Source: Anadara kagoshimensis
Taxonomy: Eukaryota; Mollusca; Bivalvia; Arcoida; Arcidae
Direction: 5' to 3'
DNA: 64,000 nt
Assembly (NCBI GenBank): GCA_021292105.1
Contig: CM037874.1
Coordinates: forward strand, 24,850,583-24,914,582
Part shown: piece by piece, positions 25,304 to 36,777 of the stretch
Layout: each line of letters begins with the position of its first letter
Position numbering within the stretch: the first letter of the stretch is position 1
Translations under genes and position numbers: made by a program
The notes under the pieces: generated by a model
Told to the model about the DNA's origin: nothing
What the model saw: only the letters and a program-made list of their open reading frames with translations
Databases searched by the model: none

Positions 25304-25312
25304 TATAAAAGG
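25304..25312 (+). promoter_or_regulatory. TATA box of the duplicated C45 upstream region
   Basis: TATAAAAGG, matching the TATA consensus, about 480 bp before the ATG stub. It is the same as in the intact gene's promoter (27936-27944). It would serve only the 12-codon remnant at 25788, unless transcripts continue into the next copy. Confidence 0.5.
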
Positions 25313-25787
25313 ACAATTTAGACTGTCTGAAACCAAATCGACGTCAGCACAACACTCAATGGGCTATCGTTGTCTTTTAATTCGCGCAGAAACGCTGATT
25401 GACACACTGTGTATATACTGCGTGAATGATATAACGATTCTTCTACTCCATCAAGCATATGGTCTATATTGTTGGTAAAAATAGTTCTATTATGTATACA
25501 TTGGCATGCACCTTCAAGTTCCAATTTGTGTAACTGAGCATCATCTTAACATGTCTATTATTAATGCTGTATTATCATAATAAACAGATAAAAAGTAGTG
25601 AGGAGCAACACGATTTAAATTGTGAATTGAAACCATTCTTCATACTAGTATTCAGTGATACAGCTGCGCCTTGAATCAAAATAGCTTAAAACATGAATTA
25701 GAAACTACACAAAGAAATAACGCTGGTTCGGAAGTAGATAAATTCGTTTCAGTATATTTGTAACATTCTTTAAATTGTAGTTGAAAA

Positions 25788-25826
25788 ATGGCGACCGAAG
25801 CACCAATCAGAAAGATGAACTCATGA
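25788..25826 (+). pseudogene. C45 start-codon stub (copy 0)
   Basis: ATG plus 11 further codons (MATEAPIRKMNS), then TGA where the tandem junction interrupts the gene. Compared with the intact copy there is one substitution (Met for Leu at residue 10). It marks the right-hand breakpoint of the upstream duplication. No function as a peptide is implied. Confidence 0.75.
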
Positions 25827-26266
25827 CCCAACCTCATGCCTTAAGGTTTCCATCACCTCAGTTTCTTGAAGGCTCCATTGACCTCGGTCTTGTCACTTCC
25901 ATGTCCTAATGCTTCGTTCCAGAAATCGTCACAGTCCTATTCACCCTTAGACTCGTGCTCCTGAGGTCTCTATCACCTCTAACTATTGAAGGCACTATGG
26001 TATTATGCCCCTGGAGGATCAATCACATCATGCTTCACAAGAATATATTTTAGAAATTATTGTTGTGGTTTACAGGTATAAACAATTTATGATAGAATTG
26101 CAACTTCCATTTTTTTTTATCCGTTAACCACAACAAATTGAAACCTGAAACAATTTCAGACTTGACAAGAGGTTGACAAGTCATGCTGGTTTACTGAAAT
26201 GTAAAAATTATTCTTTTCAATAAGATTACGTAAGAAAGAAAACCAGTGCTTGTAAATTTAGGTAGG

Positions 26267-26539
26267 TTGGTTGGTTGGTTGAATGTTGCTTAACGTCGCA
26301 TCAGCAATTTTTCAGCTATTCGCGACGAGAACTATTTAATTAATCTATATGGATTAATCTATAACAATTTTGTGTATGCATGTGAAGTGCGAGTGTGTTG
26401 TATGGTCTGCCTTGTACTAGCGCGCACTCAGGGCGACTTTACCGTGCTAGCTCACAGAGTCAGTACGCCGCAGACAAACGTATCACTCCCCCAGTCCATT
26501 ATACTGATACCAGGTGAATCAGTAAAGGCCAACGGCAAA
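26267..26539 (-). mobile_element. SINE insertion with target duplication
   Basis: Minus-strand copy of the family at 35740-36068, including TGCTTAACGTCGCATCAGCA near the 3' end. It is flanked by 12-bp repeats with one mismatch (26255-26266 AATTTAGGTAGG, 26540-26551 AAATTAGGTAGG). The other tandem copy has the uninterrupted site near 24030. It therefore inserted after the tandem duplication, or was absent from the template. Confidence 0.75.
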
Positions 26540-27935
26540 AAATTAGGTAGGTATACATACTCTAAAAATAGACATTTACAGGTAAATGATAGCTACAGTA
26601 GTATAACTTCAAGAACTCTCAAATATCTTGTATAGCAAGTATGGCTGTCATTTTGATATAGCATCGATAAAAACCATTGATACGATATATCGATACATTT
26701 TTTCGAGTATCGATATCAACAAAAATGGCTGCCAGTTCATGCCTAAGGTTAGAGTAGTCAATGACACATAAATTAAACTAGTTGCAAATGTATTTTAATT
26801 ACAACTATCTCAAAACCAACAGACATACAACACAGAGCGCATGTAATACAACATGTACCAGAAACATTTGAGATCACACCAGACATGTCAAATATATTGG
26901 TGGAAAATAATCTGTCAGATTCAACAAAAAATAAAGTATTTTAATCACTTTCTCGATATATCGAGTGACGACTTATCGATATAATTTACAGTCGATAGAT
27001 CGATATTCAAATTCTTATCAATGACAGCTTTAATTACAAGTCATTAACCACAAAGCACACATGTAAAAAGCCCAAATGAGTTAAATTAAAAAACTATTAT
27101 TAGATCCTAAAGTGACCGACTGGGTGAACATCATAACCTTCCTATTCAATTATTCAAAGTAGTGAAAAGTGTATTTTGTCATAAAAAACCTCTGTTGAAC
27201 ATTAATAAATATCAACTTCTAATAACAGTTTAAGTTCTTAATATATAGGTCTGTTTCGTGTGAAATATATATAGGCCAATTTAACCGACTATCTATATTT
27301 GCATAGTATACCATAGATAAACAGCCCGAGGAGGCCAAATTTTAGGATCCGGTAGGAGTGACAGTTGTAAGTTAATAAGCATTTTTCTTTTTCTTAATGG
27401 TGGCTCAGTAGTGGAGTGTCAGTCTCGAGAGCTGGAGGTCGTGGGTTAGAAATCTCGTTATTTGATGACAGCTAGAGTATCAACTGGTTCACCCCGTGTC
27501 AGTATATGGCGGATTGAATGCTTGTCTGCAGCGTCCTTTTTCTGTGAGCTAGCTACTACTTAAAGCTATCCCGATCGAGGTACAGCCAACCAGTTGTCTC
27601 GTTAATAATTAAAGGTAGTCCACTTGTATACTGCTTGTCTGCGGCATGCTTTCTCTGTGAGCTAGCTACTTAAAGCTGTCCCGAGTTACAGCCAAACATG
27701 CAGTTGTCTCGTTAATAATTGAAGCTAGTCCAATTGTATACAATATAATTTATGTCGTTTCACATATATGCATTTGTCAATGTATTAGTTGTGTTACTTC
27801 ATGGAATTATACGGAGTCCGCGAAGGGACATTGAAACAAATATATGTTTGCGTTCGCACGCAATATTTCGTTTCCACGCAATAGTATTCCGTTCGCAGAA
27901 TTCTCATTTCTTCTAGTATAGAGATTATGCTTAGC

Positions 27936-27944
27936 TATAAAAGG
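27936..27944 (+). promoter_or_regulatory. TATA box of the intact C45 gene
   Basis: TATAAAAGG, 470 bp before the ATG at 28414. A start site would be expected near 27966-27972, giving a long 5' UTR or a spliced leader exon. The corresponding position in the two decayed copies reads TACAAAATG (43444-43452, 62782-62790). Confidence 0.55.
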
Positions 27945-28413
27945 ACAATTTAGACTGTCTGAAACCAAATCGACGTCAGCACAACACTCAATGGGCTATC
28001 GTTGTCTTTTAATTCGCGCGGAAACACTGAATGACACTTCATGTGCATGTACTGTGTGAATGATATAACGATTCTGCTACTCCATCAAGCATATGGTCTA
28101 TATTGTTGGTAAAAATAGTTCTATTATGTATACATTGGTATGCATCTTCAAGTTGCAATTGTGTAACTGAGCATCATCTTAACACGTCTATTATTAATGC
28201 TGTATTATCATAATTAACAGATAAAAAGTAGTGAGGAGCAACGCGATTTAAATTGTGAATTGAAACCATTCTTCATATTCAGTGATACAGCTGCACCATA
28301 AATCAGAAAAGCTTTAAACATAAATTCGAAACTACACATAGAAATAACGCTGGTTCGGAAGTAGATAATCCGTTTCAGTATATTTGTAACATTCTTTAAA
28401 TTGTAGGTGAAAA

Positions 28414-29637
28414 ATGGCGACCGAAGCACCAATCAGAAAGCTGAACTCATTACCAATGATATATGTGAGAGGTACACATTATGAAGTCGGATATCAAATC
28501 GGATCAACGTTCAAAGAAAGAATTCATGGATTCTTCCAAACTTCGGATCGTGTGCAGAAATACCTTATGTCATTCTTAGATTCGAAAGAGGGAAGTGAAG
28601 TCTATAAGTCATATCTGGATGTAACGAAGAGAGAGTTCCCATATTATATTAAAGAAATCGAGGGTATTGCCGATGGTGCAGAGATGCCTTTTGAACATAT
28701 TTTCCTTTACAATATATCAAAAGAAATATACAATGTGCATTATCGTAAAATAACCTTGTCCGAAAATAATGATAACAGCAACAATTGGTCTTGTGAATCT
28801 AGTAAAACTGACCCTAACCAAAAGCCTTTGGCCACTAATGACCAAGATGATTCGGGGTGTACAACTGTGTTTTTGAACAGACCAAACTGCAAAATCATGG
28901 CCCATAATGAAGATTCAGATCCCGCCATTTTGCATTTCTCGTACATCGTCTGCGCGGACATCACTGATCCGGACTTTGACGATCGCCATGAATGTTTCAC
29001 GGCATTTTCTTATCCGGGTGCTTTACCAGGCCATGCGTTTGGTTTCAATGACAAAGGCAGTGTTTTTGGGATGAACGGGCTTTATGGGAAGAATGCCTTT
29101 GTTGGGAAAGCTCCAAGATATTTCTTAAACCGTGTTTTACTCTCTTGTGAAACAATTGAGGATGTGCTAAAGGTTTTGAGAAATCCAAAGTATGGTTCTG
29201 CATATTGCTTCTGTCTAAATTATGCAAATTTAAAGCAAAATGACATGTGGTCGATTGAAATGGCTTCAGGGGAAGAAGGACGACTGTTCGTACACAAAAT
29301 ACCGGAACAGACGGACATGGATAAACCCGCTCACTTCGTCCATGCCAACCACTACAAAATAGCAGACGACAATGCAGTTGAGTGTCTACAATCACAAAGT
29401 ACTCTTGAAAGAACAAAACGAGCTGAAAAAATGAAAGCTCCTGAAAATCTCGAGGAGTTGAAGAATATTCTTGGCGATACACAGAATAAAGAATTTCCTA
29501 TCTATAGGATCAAAAGCGCAACCGACAAGAACGCAACTGTGTCTACCGCCATCTTTGATCTAACGAACCGGACAATGGAGATTTATATTGATAATGTTAA
29601 ATATCATGCCAAACCTTTATTAACTCTGCCATTGTAG
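28414..29637 (+). CDS. Peptidase C45 / acyl-CoA:6-APA acyltransferase-like hydrolase, intact
   Basis: 407 residues in one exon. The fold is that of the Ntn-hydrolase family that includes fungal isopenicillin-N acyltransferase and insect Tan (beta-alanyl-dopamine / carcinine hydrolase). Such enzymes are made as a precursor that cuts itself before a Gly-Cys; the new N-terminal Cys is the nucleophile. Here DDSGCTTVF places it at Cys149. AHNEDSDP (163-170) matches the conserved Asn/Asp block of the family, and GHAFGFNDKGSVFGMNGL follows. The N-terminal RGTHYEVGYQIG (about 19-30) is also typical. No signal peptide, so probably cytosolic. Likely reaction: hydrolysis of an amide such as a beta-alanyl amine; the substrate cannot be read from sequence. 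This is the only unbroken copy in the window. Confidence 0.85.
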   Translation: MATEAPIRKLNSLPMIYVRGTHYEVGYQIGSTFKERIHGFFQTSDRVQKYLMSFLDSKEGSEVYKSYLDVTKREFPYYIKEIEGIADGAEMPFEHIFLYNISKEIYNVHYRKITLSENNDNSNNWSCESSKTDPNQKPLATNDQDDSGCTTVFLNRPNCKIMAHNEDSDPAILHFSYIVCADITDPDFDDRHECFTAFSYPGALPGHAFGFNDKGSVFGMNGLYGKNAFVGKAPRYFLNRVLLSCETIEDVLKVLRNPKYGSAYCFCLNYANLKQNDMWSIEMASGEEGRLFVHKIPEQTDMDKPAHFVHANHYKIADDNAVECLQSQSTLERTKRAEKMKAPENLEELKNILGDTQNKEFPIYRIKSATDKNATVSTAIFDLTNRTMEIYIDNVKYHAKPLLTLPL

Positions 29638-30955
29638 CTAGCCACGAACTGAAAATGATAAATGTCCTCGGTGATTTTGTTGCATTTTAATACTGCTTTT
29701 AAGATTGGGAAAATTGAAGTTCTAAGAACTAGCAAACTGCATTATGATATGCTGGCAATAGCTTGATTCTTCATACTAGAGACACTACATTGTGATACTA
29801 TTTGATATTTCGTGGGTAAGGACAACAAGTTTTTTTCATTGCATCACTGTTATTTTGGGGAATTTTTGTGGACAAATTGGGAAATTTTAGGGATCTTTGT
29901 AACCACATCAGACTGAAAATTAATTCAATTATGAATAAATGTTTTGCAGGATTTGAGTTGTATTGAATACCTAGTACATTTTTTATCAAACTCTATTACA
30001 ATGTTGTACAATGCATCGAAAATGACTAACCGATATAACATGGACATATGTAACTCGAAATGTCTTTGGAGAGCCAACAAGAAAAAATATTACAAGATTC
30101 CACCTAGTGACCTTGACCTTTGAATTACACGCAAAGTATTGGAACGCGACCCGTCGATCAATGTTGATAAACTTTTGTTCCAAGTTTAAGCGAAATTCAT
30201 CCATTAATGTGAAAGCACCTCCCTAGTAATAGTTCACGGGTTAAACCTAATTTGCCAGTTTTAAAGTTTTTGCTTTGCTTCGGGATTTTAACTTAGACAT
30301 GGATTGGTAAGCTTGTTCTTGATTTTGGAGTGGGTACGATTTTACACAGACGGACAGGCGGGTAGACAGATATGATGATTCTTACATATCCGTGCTAAGT
30401 TTGCAGGGGTATAAAATGACTGCTGAATGACCCATGTTTGTATCGAATAAGTTGCTGCTATGCTCTCGAGATGTTATTGTATATGTAACCATTAATTAAT
30501 TTATTCTTTCCTGCAAGGACAAAATCAAACATACTTATCCATGTCGGAATCACAACCCAGAAGCAAAGTAAAAACTTTGAAACTGACATTTTAGGTTAAA
30601 CATCTAAACTTCCACCAGGGAAGTGAGGCCGGGTGCTCCGGAAGGGAAAGCACCTATATAGCTAGCTACACAAAGTTATAAAAACGAAGGGTGTACTATC
30701 CATTTATAGACTTTATTTGAGAAAATAAACAAGCATTTACACTATATTATGTATCCATAGTTATGATACAGACTTTCACAATAAAATACACAATTAATTA
30801 ACATTTCAGATAATAATAATAATAAATTCATAAAGAACGTTTAGAATGAAAGTACATGTAGTCGCCTTCCTTCTTATTGCTTGTATTTCTGACCCAACAT
30901 TGAACTCAACCAATGCCATCTGGAACCAATGGGAGGAATTCATATAAAGTAAATG
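29638..30955. other. Downstream flank of C45
   Basis: No gene. Closely related to 45126-46400. Contains a SINE-body fragment at about 30530-30675 (GAAGTGAGGCCGGGTGCTCC) shared with 16268-16435. Confidence 0.4.
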
Positions 30956-31446
30956 TATAGCCGAAACAACACTGACCTGTCCGCTTGACCTTAAATTCAA
31001 ATATTTATTGTGGACCTGGCCCCGGTTTCACAATCATTCCTTAGCTAAGATTTCACTTAACTTAAATCTTGCAAAATTTCAAATCTTTATAATTTTGTTC
31101 ATTTTCAAGATATTGGGGAATTTAAGGTGTCTTTTTAAAGATCAAATCTAGATTAAAACATTTGCATTAGTTTTGACAAAAATATTCACCAGTAGTCCCA
31201 AAAAGAGATTACAAAAATTTGCTAAATTTAAGTTAAGGAAAATCTTAGCTAAGGAATGATTGTGAAACCGGGGCCAGCACATTTATGTATTGGGAACTCG
31301 TTGATTTTTTCAACTATATCATAGGAAACAAGCAATGTTTATGCATTAACTATATGTTCTATTACTATCCTTGTACAGGGTGGATCATTGTATCAGAATA
31401 GTCCTAATGAAAGGTCAAGCGGACAGGTCAATGTTGTTTGCCTATA
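30956..31446. mobile_element. MITE (CAACATTGACCTGTC family) with a nested MITE
   Basis: The ends match the element at 14769-15161. It is interrupted at 31018-31275 by a Harbinger-like MITE. The sister copy at 46401-46619 lacks that nested insert, so it gives the uninterrupted form of about 219 bp. Confidence 0.55.
31018..31275. mobile_element. Harbinger-like MITE, nested
   Basis: Same TIR and length as 15943-16201. The sister unit reads straight through (GGACCAGCAC near 46455). Flanking triplets are CTG on the left and CAG on the right (counting the outer G/C of the TIR), a CWG-type site. The empty site has CAG. Confidence 0.65.
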
Positions 31447-32698
31447 CAACAAAGTTATGTGCATTTACAATACCATCTGTAAACAGAATTGGGATGTCAT
31501 TTCAAAAGTACACTAAAACCAACCCAACTGGGAAATACGTGTTTTCCCAACCTTATGCATGATCAAAACACAAAGCGCCAAGGGCACATCTATTCCACTC
31601 AAGAGATTGTTCTTGTGAAGTTTCATAAAGCTATGTTAAATAGTTTTTGAAAAAGTTGCAGTCAAAATATTGGCAGATGACATGAAGTAAACACATTATC
31701 CGCCCTCCGTTTGTCGCCATAGCAACTATACATTTACAAATGGTTTATTTCTGCTTCAAGTGAAAAAAGGTATCATATAGGAACATGTCCGACCATGTTC
31801 AAATCATATCAAACCACAATCGAAAAGCAAAGTAAAAATCTTGAAAACTGACAAATTAAGTTTACCACCAGAACTTCCACTGCAGAAAAGAGGCCGCGAT
31901 TGTTGATCCAGGGAAGGAAAGCCCGTCCTATTTAACTAGCTACACCCGCTACTTTTTAATATTACATCTCTTTTTATGCAATTTTTAATTTTTATTGAAA
32001 TTTTCTTGTTCTACAGTAACCATGGTAAAGGCAAAACTGGCAGAATGTTAAAAGCATGTGTATGGTAACTGATGGAGACTTTTGTTTTAGTTTGCAAAAG
32101 ATATCTTTTCTAGATATTATGCTGTACACATCTGTAGAGTTTGGGGGAAAAGGTTGACCATCTCATGATCTGTGATCAATGCGACAAGCTTCATCAATGA
32201 AACAACTTAACGGGTATCCACTACTTGGTTGGCAAATGCAAATTGTAATTATGTCAAAACCTCAACACTATAATAAATATTTTCAATACTTAATAACACT
32301 TTTAATCTTTGCTAGCTATTTGGTTCAGCTAAAACTCCTCAGCACAATTTACTAATCAACATAATTCTTTCATATTTTGAAAATTAATTCAGAATACATC
32401 GTAAAGATTTAACATGGAAGGATCACCATTCAGAAGATCAGACGCATGATTAGGAAGTTTCCATGACAACAACAGGTGCTTGTAATAATTTAGGTATGAA
32501 AAATAAATGGAAAAAATTATGCAAATAAAATAAATTGGGACCCAAAAGGATGAAGTCACAAGAACACAGTTTCTTGGTTCACTGCACAAAAGAATTGTAA
32601 ATTTTACATGTACAAATTCCATAATAAATTCAATGTTAATTTCTATATAAATCTACATAAAAAATTTAATTACATGTGACAATTTCAAATAGCATTAT

Positions 32699-32930
32699 CT
32701 ATAGGCAAACAACAATGACCTGTCTGCTTGGCATTTAATTTAAATATTTATTAAGGACCAGACCATTTATGTACAGGGTATACAGGTGTTTATTCCATCA
32801 ATATCATGGAAAACCTGCTCTGTTGATGCATTGCCTGCCTTTACCAACAATACCAATGTATTTGGTAGATCATCAAATTTGAATATCCCCAACGAGAGGT
32901 CAAGTGGACAGGTCACTGTTGTTAGGCTGT
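32699..32930. mobile_element. MITE (CAACATTGACCTGTC family)
   Basis: The left end GGCAAACAACAATGACCTGT is inverted at about 32896-32928. Duplicate at 48269-48486. No coding capacity. Confidence 0.5.
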
Positions 32931-35739
32931 ATTCTGACTTATGACAAATATAATAACATATACTGCTTTGACTGGTGCCATCAATTTTTTTCATTATAAA
33001 CCATGCAATTATGGTATGCTACAAAACAATGGATGGGAGGTACCAATTTATATATTTGCAGTGAGAAGAATTAAATAATATTGAAATAATATTCTTATAA
33101 TAGGGGTTAAATTATAGCTGAGGTCCACTGTGCAAATATATAAATGCTGATGTTTTGTTCACCCTCATAAAATTGAGGCAATTTTCACAAATGTATAACA
33201 AATGATATTATGGAATTAAATTTAAAAATATTGTTTCATGAGCCAAATAACTTATGAACTCCAGTTTAATTGGAGGTATCCATCTAGTTGGTGACTATGA
33301 CATCTTCAATACACTAACTCTTTATTAATATTAATGAACATAATTATGAAGACCTAACCCTCCTTGTAAAAACAGCAGTATTTATCCCTCTTCAGATTTT
33401 CCCTTTATTTCGCCCAGAAATCAAAACAGAAAGTGATAAGGGATTTACAAAATAAATTACACAAATTATTATCAATATTTATGTAAGCACATCAGATCAT
33501 CTGCACATCCAAGGATCCATCTTCGATGATCTACAATCAGCAATGATGCACAACAAAGTGTGGAGACCATTCACCTTTTAGTTAAGAAGTATATTACAAA
33601 TTATGTCCATAAAAAACAAACAACAATGCACTAGTACTTTCTAACAACCAGAATCCATGTGTAATTTACACAATTCATCGAAGAGAAAGTTCTATTAAAA
33701 TAAATTTTTGACTATGCACAAACATTTCACAGTAAAATACATTAGCAGCATGGAGCAAACAAAATGCTTGCTAACTATAGTATAATATTATAACTATGGG
33801 CTCTGTAACTGACGTGAAGGTATCCAAGATATTTTAAGTTTTCAATTTGTATTATTTTAATGATTGTCAACATACAATATTTAAAAAAATTACATTAAGT
33901 CTATATTTCACTAATTGGGTTTGTCAACATACCTGTAACCATTGTGACATTAACTAAATGTTACTATGAATTTTGTGTTATTCCTGGTATTCAAGAATAA
34001 TGTTAAAGTTGTCAGTCAAAACCATAGTGACTTAATTGCATGAACATATAAAAATCTGATACTCAAGTTGTAAAAATTATCAGACACATTTGTGTGGAAA
34101 TGTACATTTTTCTATATAAGAATATTTGATTTTATACATCATTTACAAACAAGTAAAATAAATGTATTATCTCAGAAAGCAAGCAAGCAAAACAAAAATC
34201 CACTTCTTTTTACAACCTGTATGTATAAGCTTGAAAATTATCAATATATACATTTTCACACCATATATATGTTTATTTCATAATACACATTTGAACTGTA
34301 ATAGCACCGACAACAATTAACAAACAAAATTGTCCTCACAATTTAGTTTATAGATTTTTCAATGTATATAGGATTATGTATATAAATATTAACCCATTAT
34401 AATAATTAGATGGACACTTTTTTCAGATTATTCCATTTTGTAACAAGGGAGTTAAATAATGAACTTCAAGTACATACAACTGGAAAGTCTTTTTATCTAA
34501 CATTAGACTAGTTTTTCTACTAAATGCAAGTTTTATCAAACATACACGTGCACGTTCTCATTGTGACGTCATTAGGGAGAATGTAGAACAAATGTCATAA
34601 CATAAGTCAGTGGTTTTCTGTGGTAAAATGTAAATTTTTCACATTAAGTATTTTTTTAAATTATTTTAAATAACCTAATTGGAAATGTTAGATAAAATAT
34701 TATATACACAATGTGTAGGTACAACACTTCGTATCAGGTCTCGTCCTTTTTTCTTAGAAAAACCAATGTTTGTGGTTGTGGTCTAGGGAAATAGTGGGAT
34801 TTTTCGAGAAGAGTGATAGTATTTCATAAAATAAAGTTGACTAACGTTTCAGTGACAAATAAACAGCCACAGGATAATCACTATTGTTAAACATGTTGTA
34901 ACTGAAATGGGATTCTATTTTAAAAGTGCCCCCCCCCCAAAAAAAAAAAAAAAAAGTTAGGAAATTCCTTACTATGTGCATGATCAAAAATGCATGAATA
35001 GCAAATTGCAAAATATACTGCACCAAAAAATTGTTCCTGTTAAGTTTCATAAAGATCTTTTTCATGTTTTTTTAAGAAAAGTGACAGACAAAATATTTGT
35101 AAAAGAAATGAAGCAAATCCTATATTTATCCCCCAACCCCATCTTGTTTCGTGGAAATAATAAAATTTGAGATAATACTGTTTGACTATTGTATACATAT
35201 AATTGACTACCAGGTATCTCTGATTATAAAATATAACTTTTCATTATTTTTCACTATCACACTACAATAATATCCAATAAAATCTAACAGAACACTGGCC
35301 ACAAAACTGAATAAATTTAATTCTACACGGATCAATTTGAAAAAGGGCTATAACAAAAATACTCTATGCTAGCTTTAACATACATGTATGACCCTTGTGC
35401 CCAGGCAACCTAATAAAACTGATAAACTAAAGAGCACTAAACATCACTGCGCTGGTAGTAAGACCTGATGTACATGTACTGTAAACCAACTTTTATTTGT
35501 GGATATTGACTATCGAGATTCTCTTGCCAAAAACATTTTCGACAATTATCTTTCACGATACTGACTATAGCTAAATATTAGGTATAAATAATACCATTTT
35601 CAGAAAGAAGTTTGCGTTAATTAACTTTAGGGATTCTTTTGCCCACAGGAAACATTCAAGTTAAATGCACACAAAAAATTGGTTTACATTAAGCAAAATG
35701 GGGTAAAACATGGAGCTCTACATATATATATACAACTTG
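32931..35739. other. Non-coding AT-rich DNA
   Basis: No gene is seen; all open frames are under 80 codons. The matching stretch in the next unit is 48487-51280, which lacks about 250 bp (34491-34745) and carries an extra 198-bp insert. Confidence 0.45.
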
Positions 35740-36068
35740 TACCGCTGTGAGTTTGAGTTCTGCTCAGACTATATGTGGGAAAGTGAATTTTCCTTGCCGT
35801 TGACCTTTACTGGTTCAGCCGGTGTCAGTATAATGTGACTGGGGGAGTGGTATGCTTGTCTGTGGCATACTGACTCAGTGAGCTAGCTCCTTAAAATTGC
35901 CCTGAGTGTGCGCTAGTACAAGGCAGACCATACAACACACTTGGACTTCACATGCATACAAGAAATTGTTCATAGATTAATCCATAGAGATTAATAAAAA
36001 AGTTCTTTTTGCGAATAACTGAAAAATTGCTGATGCCACGTTAAGCATCATTCAACCAACGAACAACC
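35740..36068 (+). repeat. tRNA-derived SINE, best preserved copy
   Basis: A head with a weak box B (GAGTTTGAGTTCTGCTC) is followed by a body containing GGTGTCAGTATAATGTGACT, AGCTAGCTCCTTAAA and a 3' segment ending in an ACCAACGAACAACCAA tail. Partial copies lie at 24880, 26267 (minus), 27390, 42990 and 62330. The segmental duplicate is 51280-51606. Confidence 0.6.
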
Positions 36069-36287
36069 AAATCTTAACATTAGTGAAGAAATAAATAATA
36101 GGATTTTAAAATCTCATCAACATATTTAATTCTGTACCAGGATATAAAATGTTTGATACAACTGAACGTCAGAGAACAAATATTACTGTCAATTACCTAC
36201 GACAAAAGATGAATGCTTACATGACACCATTTGACACAATTTCTAATCAAACAAAATATTTATATAACCTTAAAATCACAAATTCAA

Positions 36288-36420
36288 GCTGGTCACATGA
36301 CGAGATATACAAGCTGGTCACATGACAAGATTTACAAGCTGGTCACATGACGAGATATACAAGCTGGTCACATGACAAGATTTACAAGCTGGTTAGTTAC
36401 ATGAGAAAATACACAAGCTG
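36288..36420. repeat. 25-bp minisatellite with TCACATGA
   Basis: About five copies of a unit built on CAAGCTGGTCACATGACGAG, alternating between two variants (GACGAGATATA and GACAAGATTTA). Duplicated at 51829-51962. Each unit contains an E-box-like TCACATGA. Confidence 0.75.
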
Positions 36421-36777
36421 GACATTACAAGCCTTGCAGACCAAATTTATAAAATTTCAATTTATCTATAATTTCCTTTAAAATTGTACAACATGTTGTC
36501 AGATTGATGTCTTGATGTTTAGCATCCAAATGTCAGTGCTTCCATGGGAACATTACAACTCCATAAATGTTATGGACAATCACATGGTACATTGATGAAG
36601 CGCAGTGAATATTATCACTCATCGTCATTATTGAAACATATAACAAAAAACATTTGTATCACAAAATCTTATGACCTTCTATGTCACTACCATACATGTA
36701 TAAATCATAGCAAAGCATTAAATGTGAAACCATTCATAACAGGTTATGTTTGAGATGTAGATGCTTTCTGCTTTCTA

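Larger units (their letters stand above)
23128..25826 (+). repeat. C45 upstream region, first tandem copy (copy 0)
   Basis: 23261-25823 aligns with the region from 25831 to the start of the intact C45 gene, an offset of about 2.57 kb. This copy ends inside the 13th codon of the C45 reading frame and then runs straight into the second copy. It carries the TACG MITE (23648-23946), which the second copy lacks. The short block 23128-23164 also appears at the downstream duplication junctions (42932 and 62269). Confidence 0.75.
25831..28413 (+). repeat. C45 upstream region, second tandem copy
   Basis: Direct repeat of 23261-25823 lying immediately before the intact gene. It lacks the TACG MITE but carries a SINE at 26267-26539. 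The last 450 bp before the ATG ends with TTCTTTAAATTGTAG, which could be a 3' splice acceptor of a 5'-UTR intron (inference). Confidence 0.75.

Noticed and set aside
29045-29482. Minus-strand open frame of 145 codons inside the C45 gene
   Set aside because: It is an antisense shadow of the C45 coding sequence; the same shadow recurs in copy 2. There is no independent sign of coding.
34491-34745. MITE with TIR TTTTATCTAACATT present in unit 1 only
   Set aside because: The inverted 14-mers are real, but unit 2 lacks a longer stretch that does not end at them, and no target duplication is visible. A deletion in unit 2 is equally likely.
36288-36420. CRISPR-like array
   Set aside because: Units are contiguous without unique spacers and the DNA is animal nuclear; it is a minisatellite.
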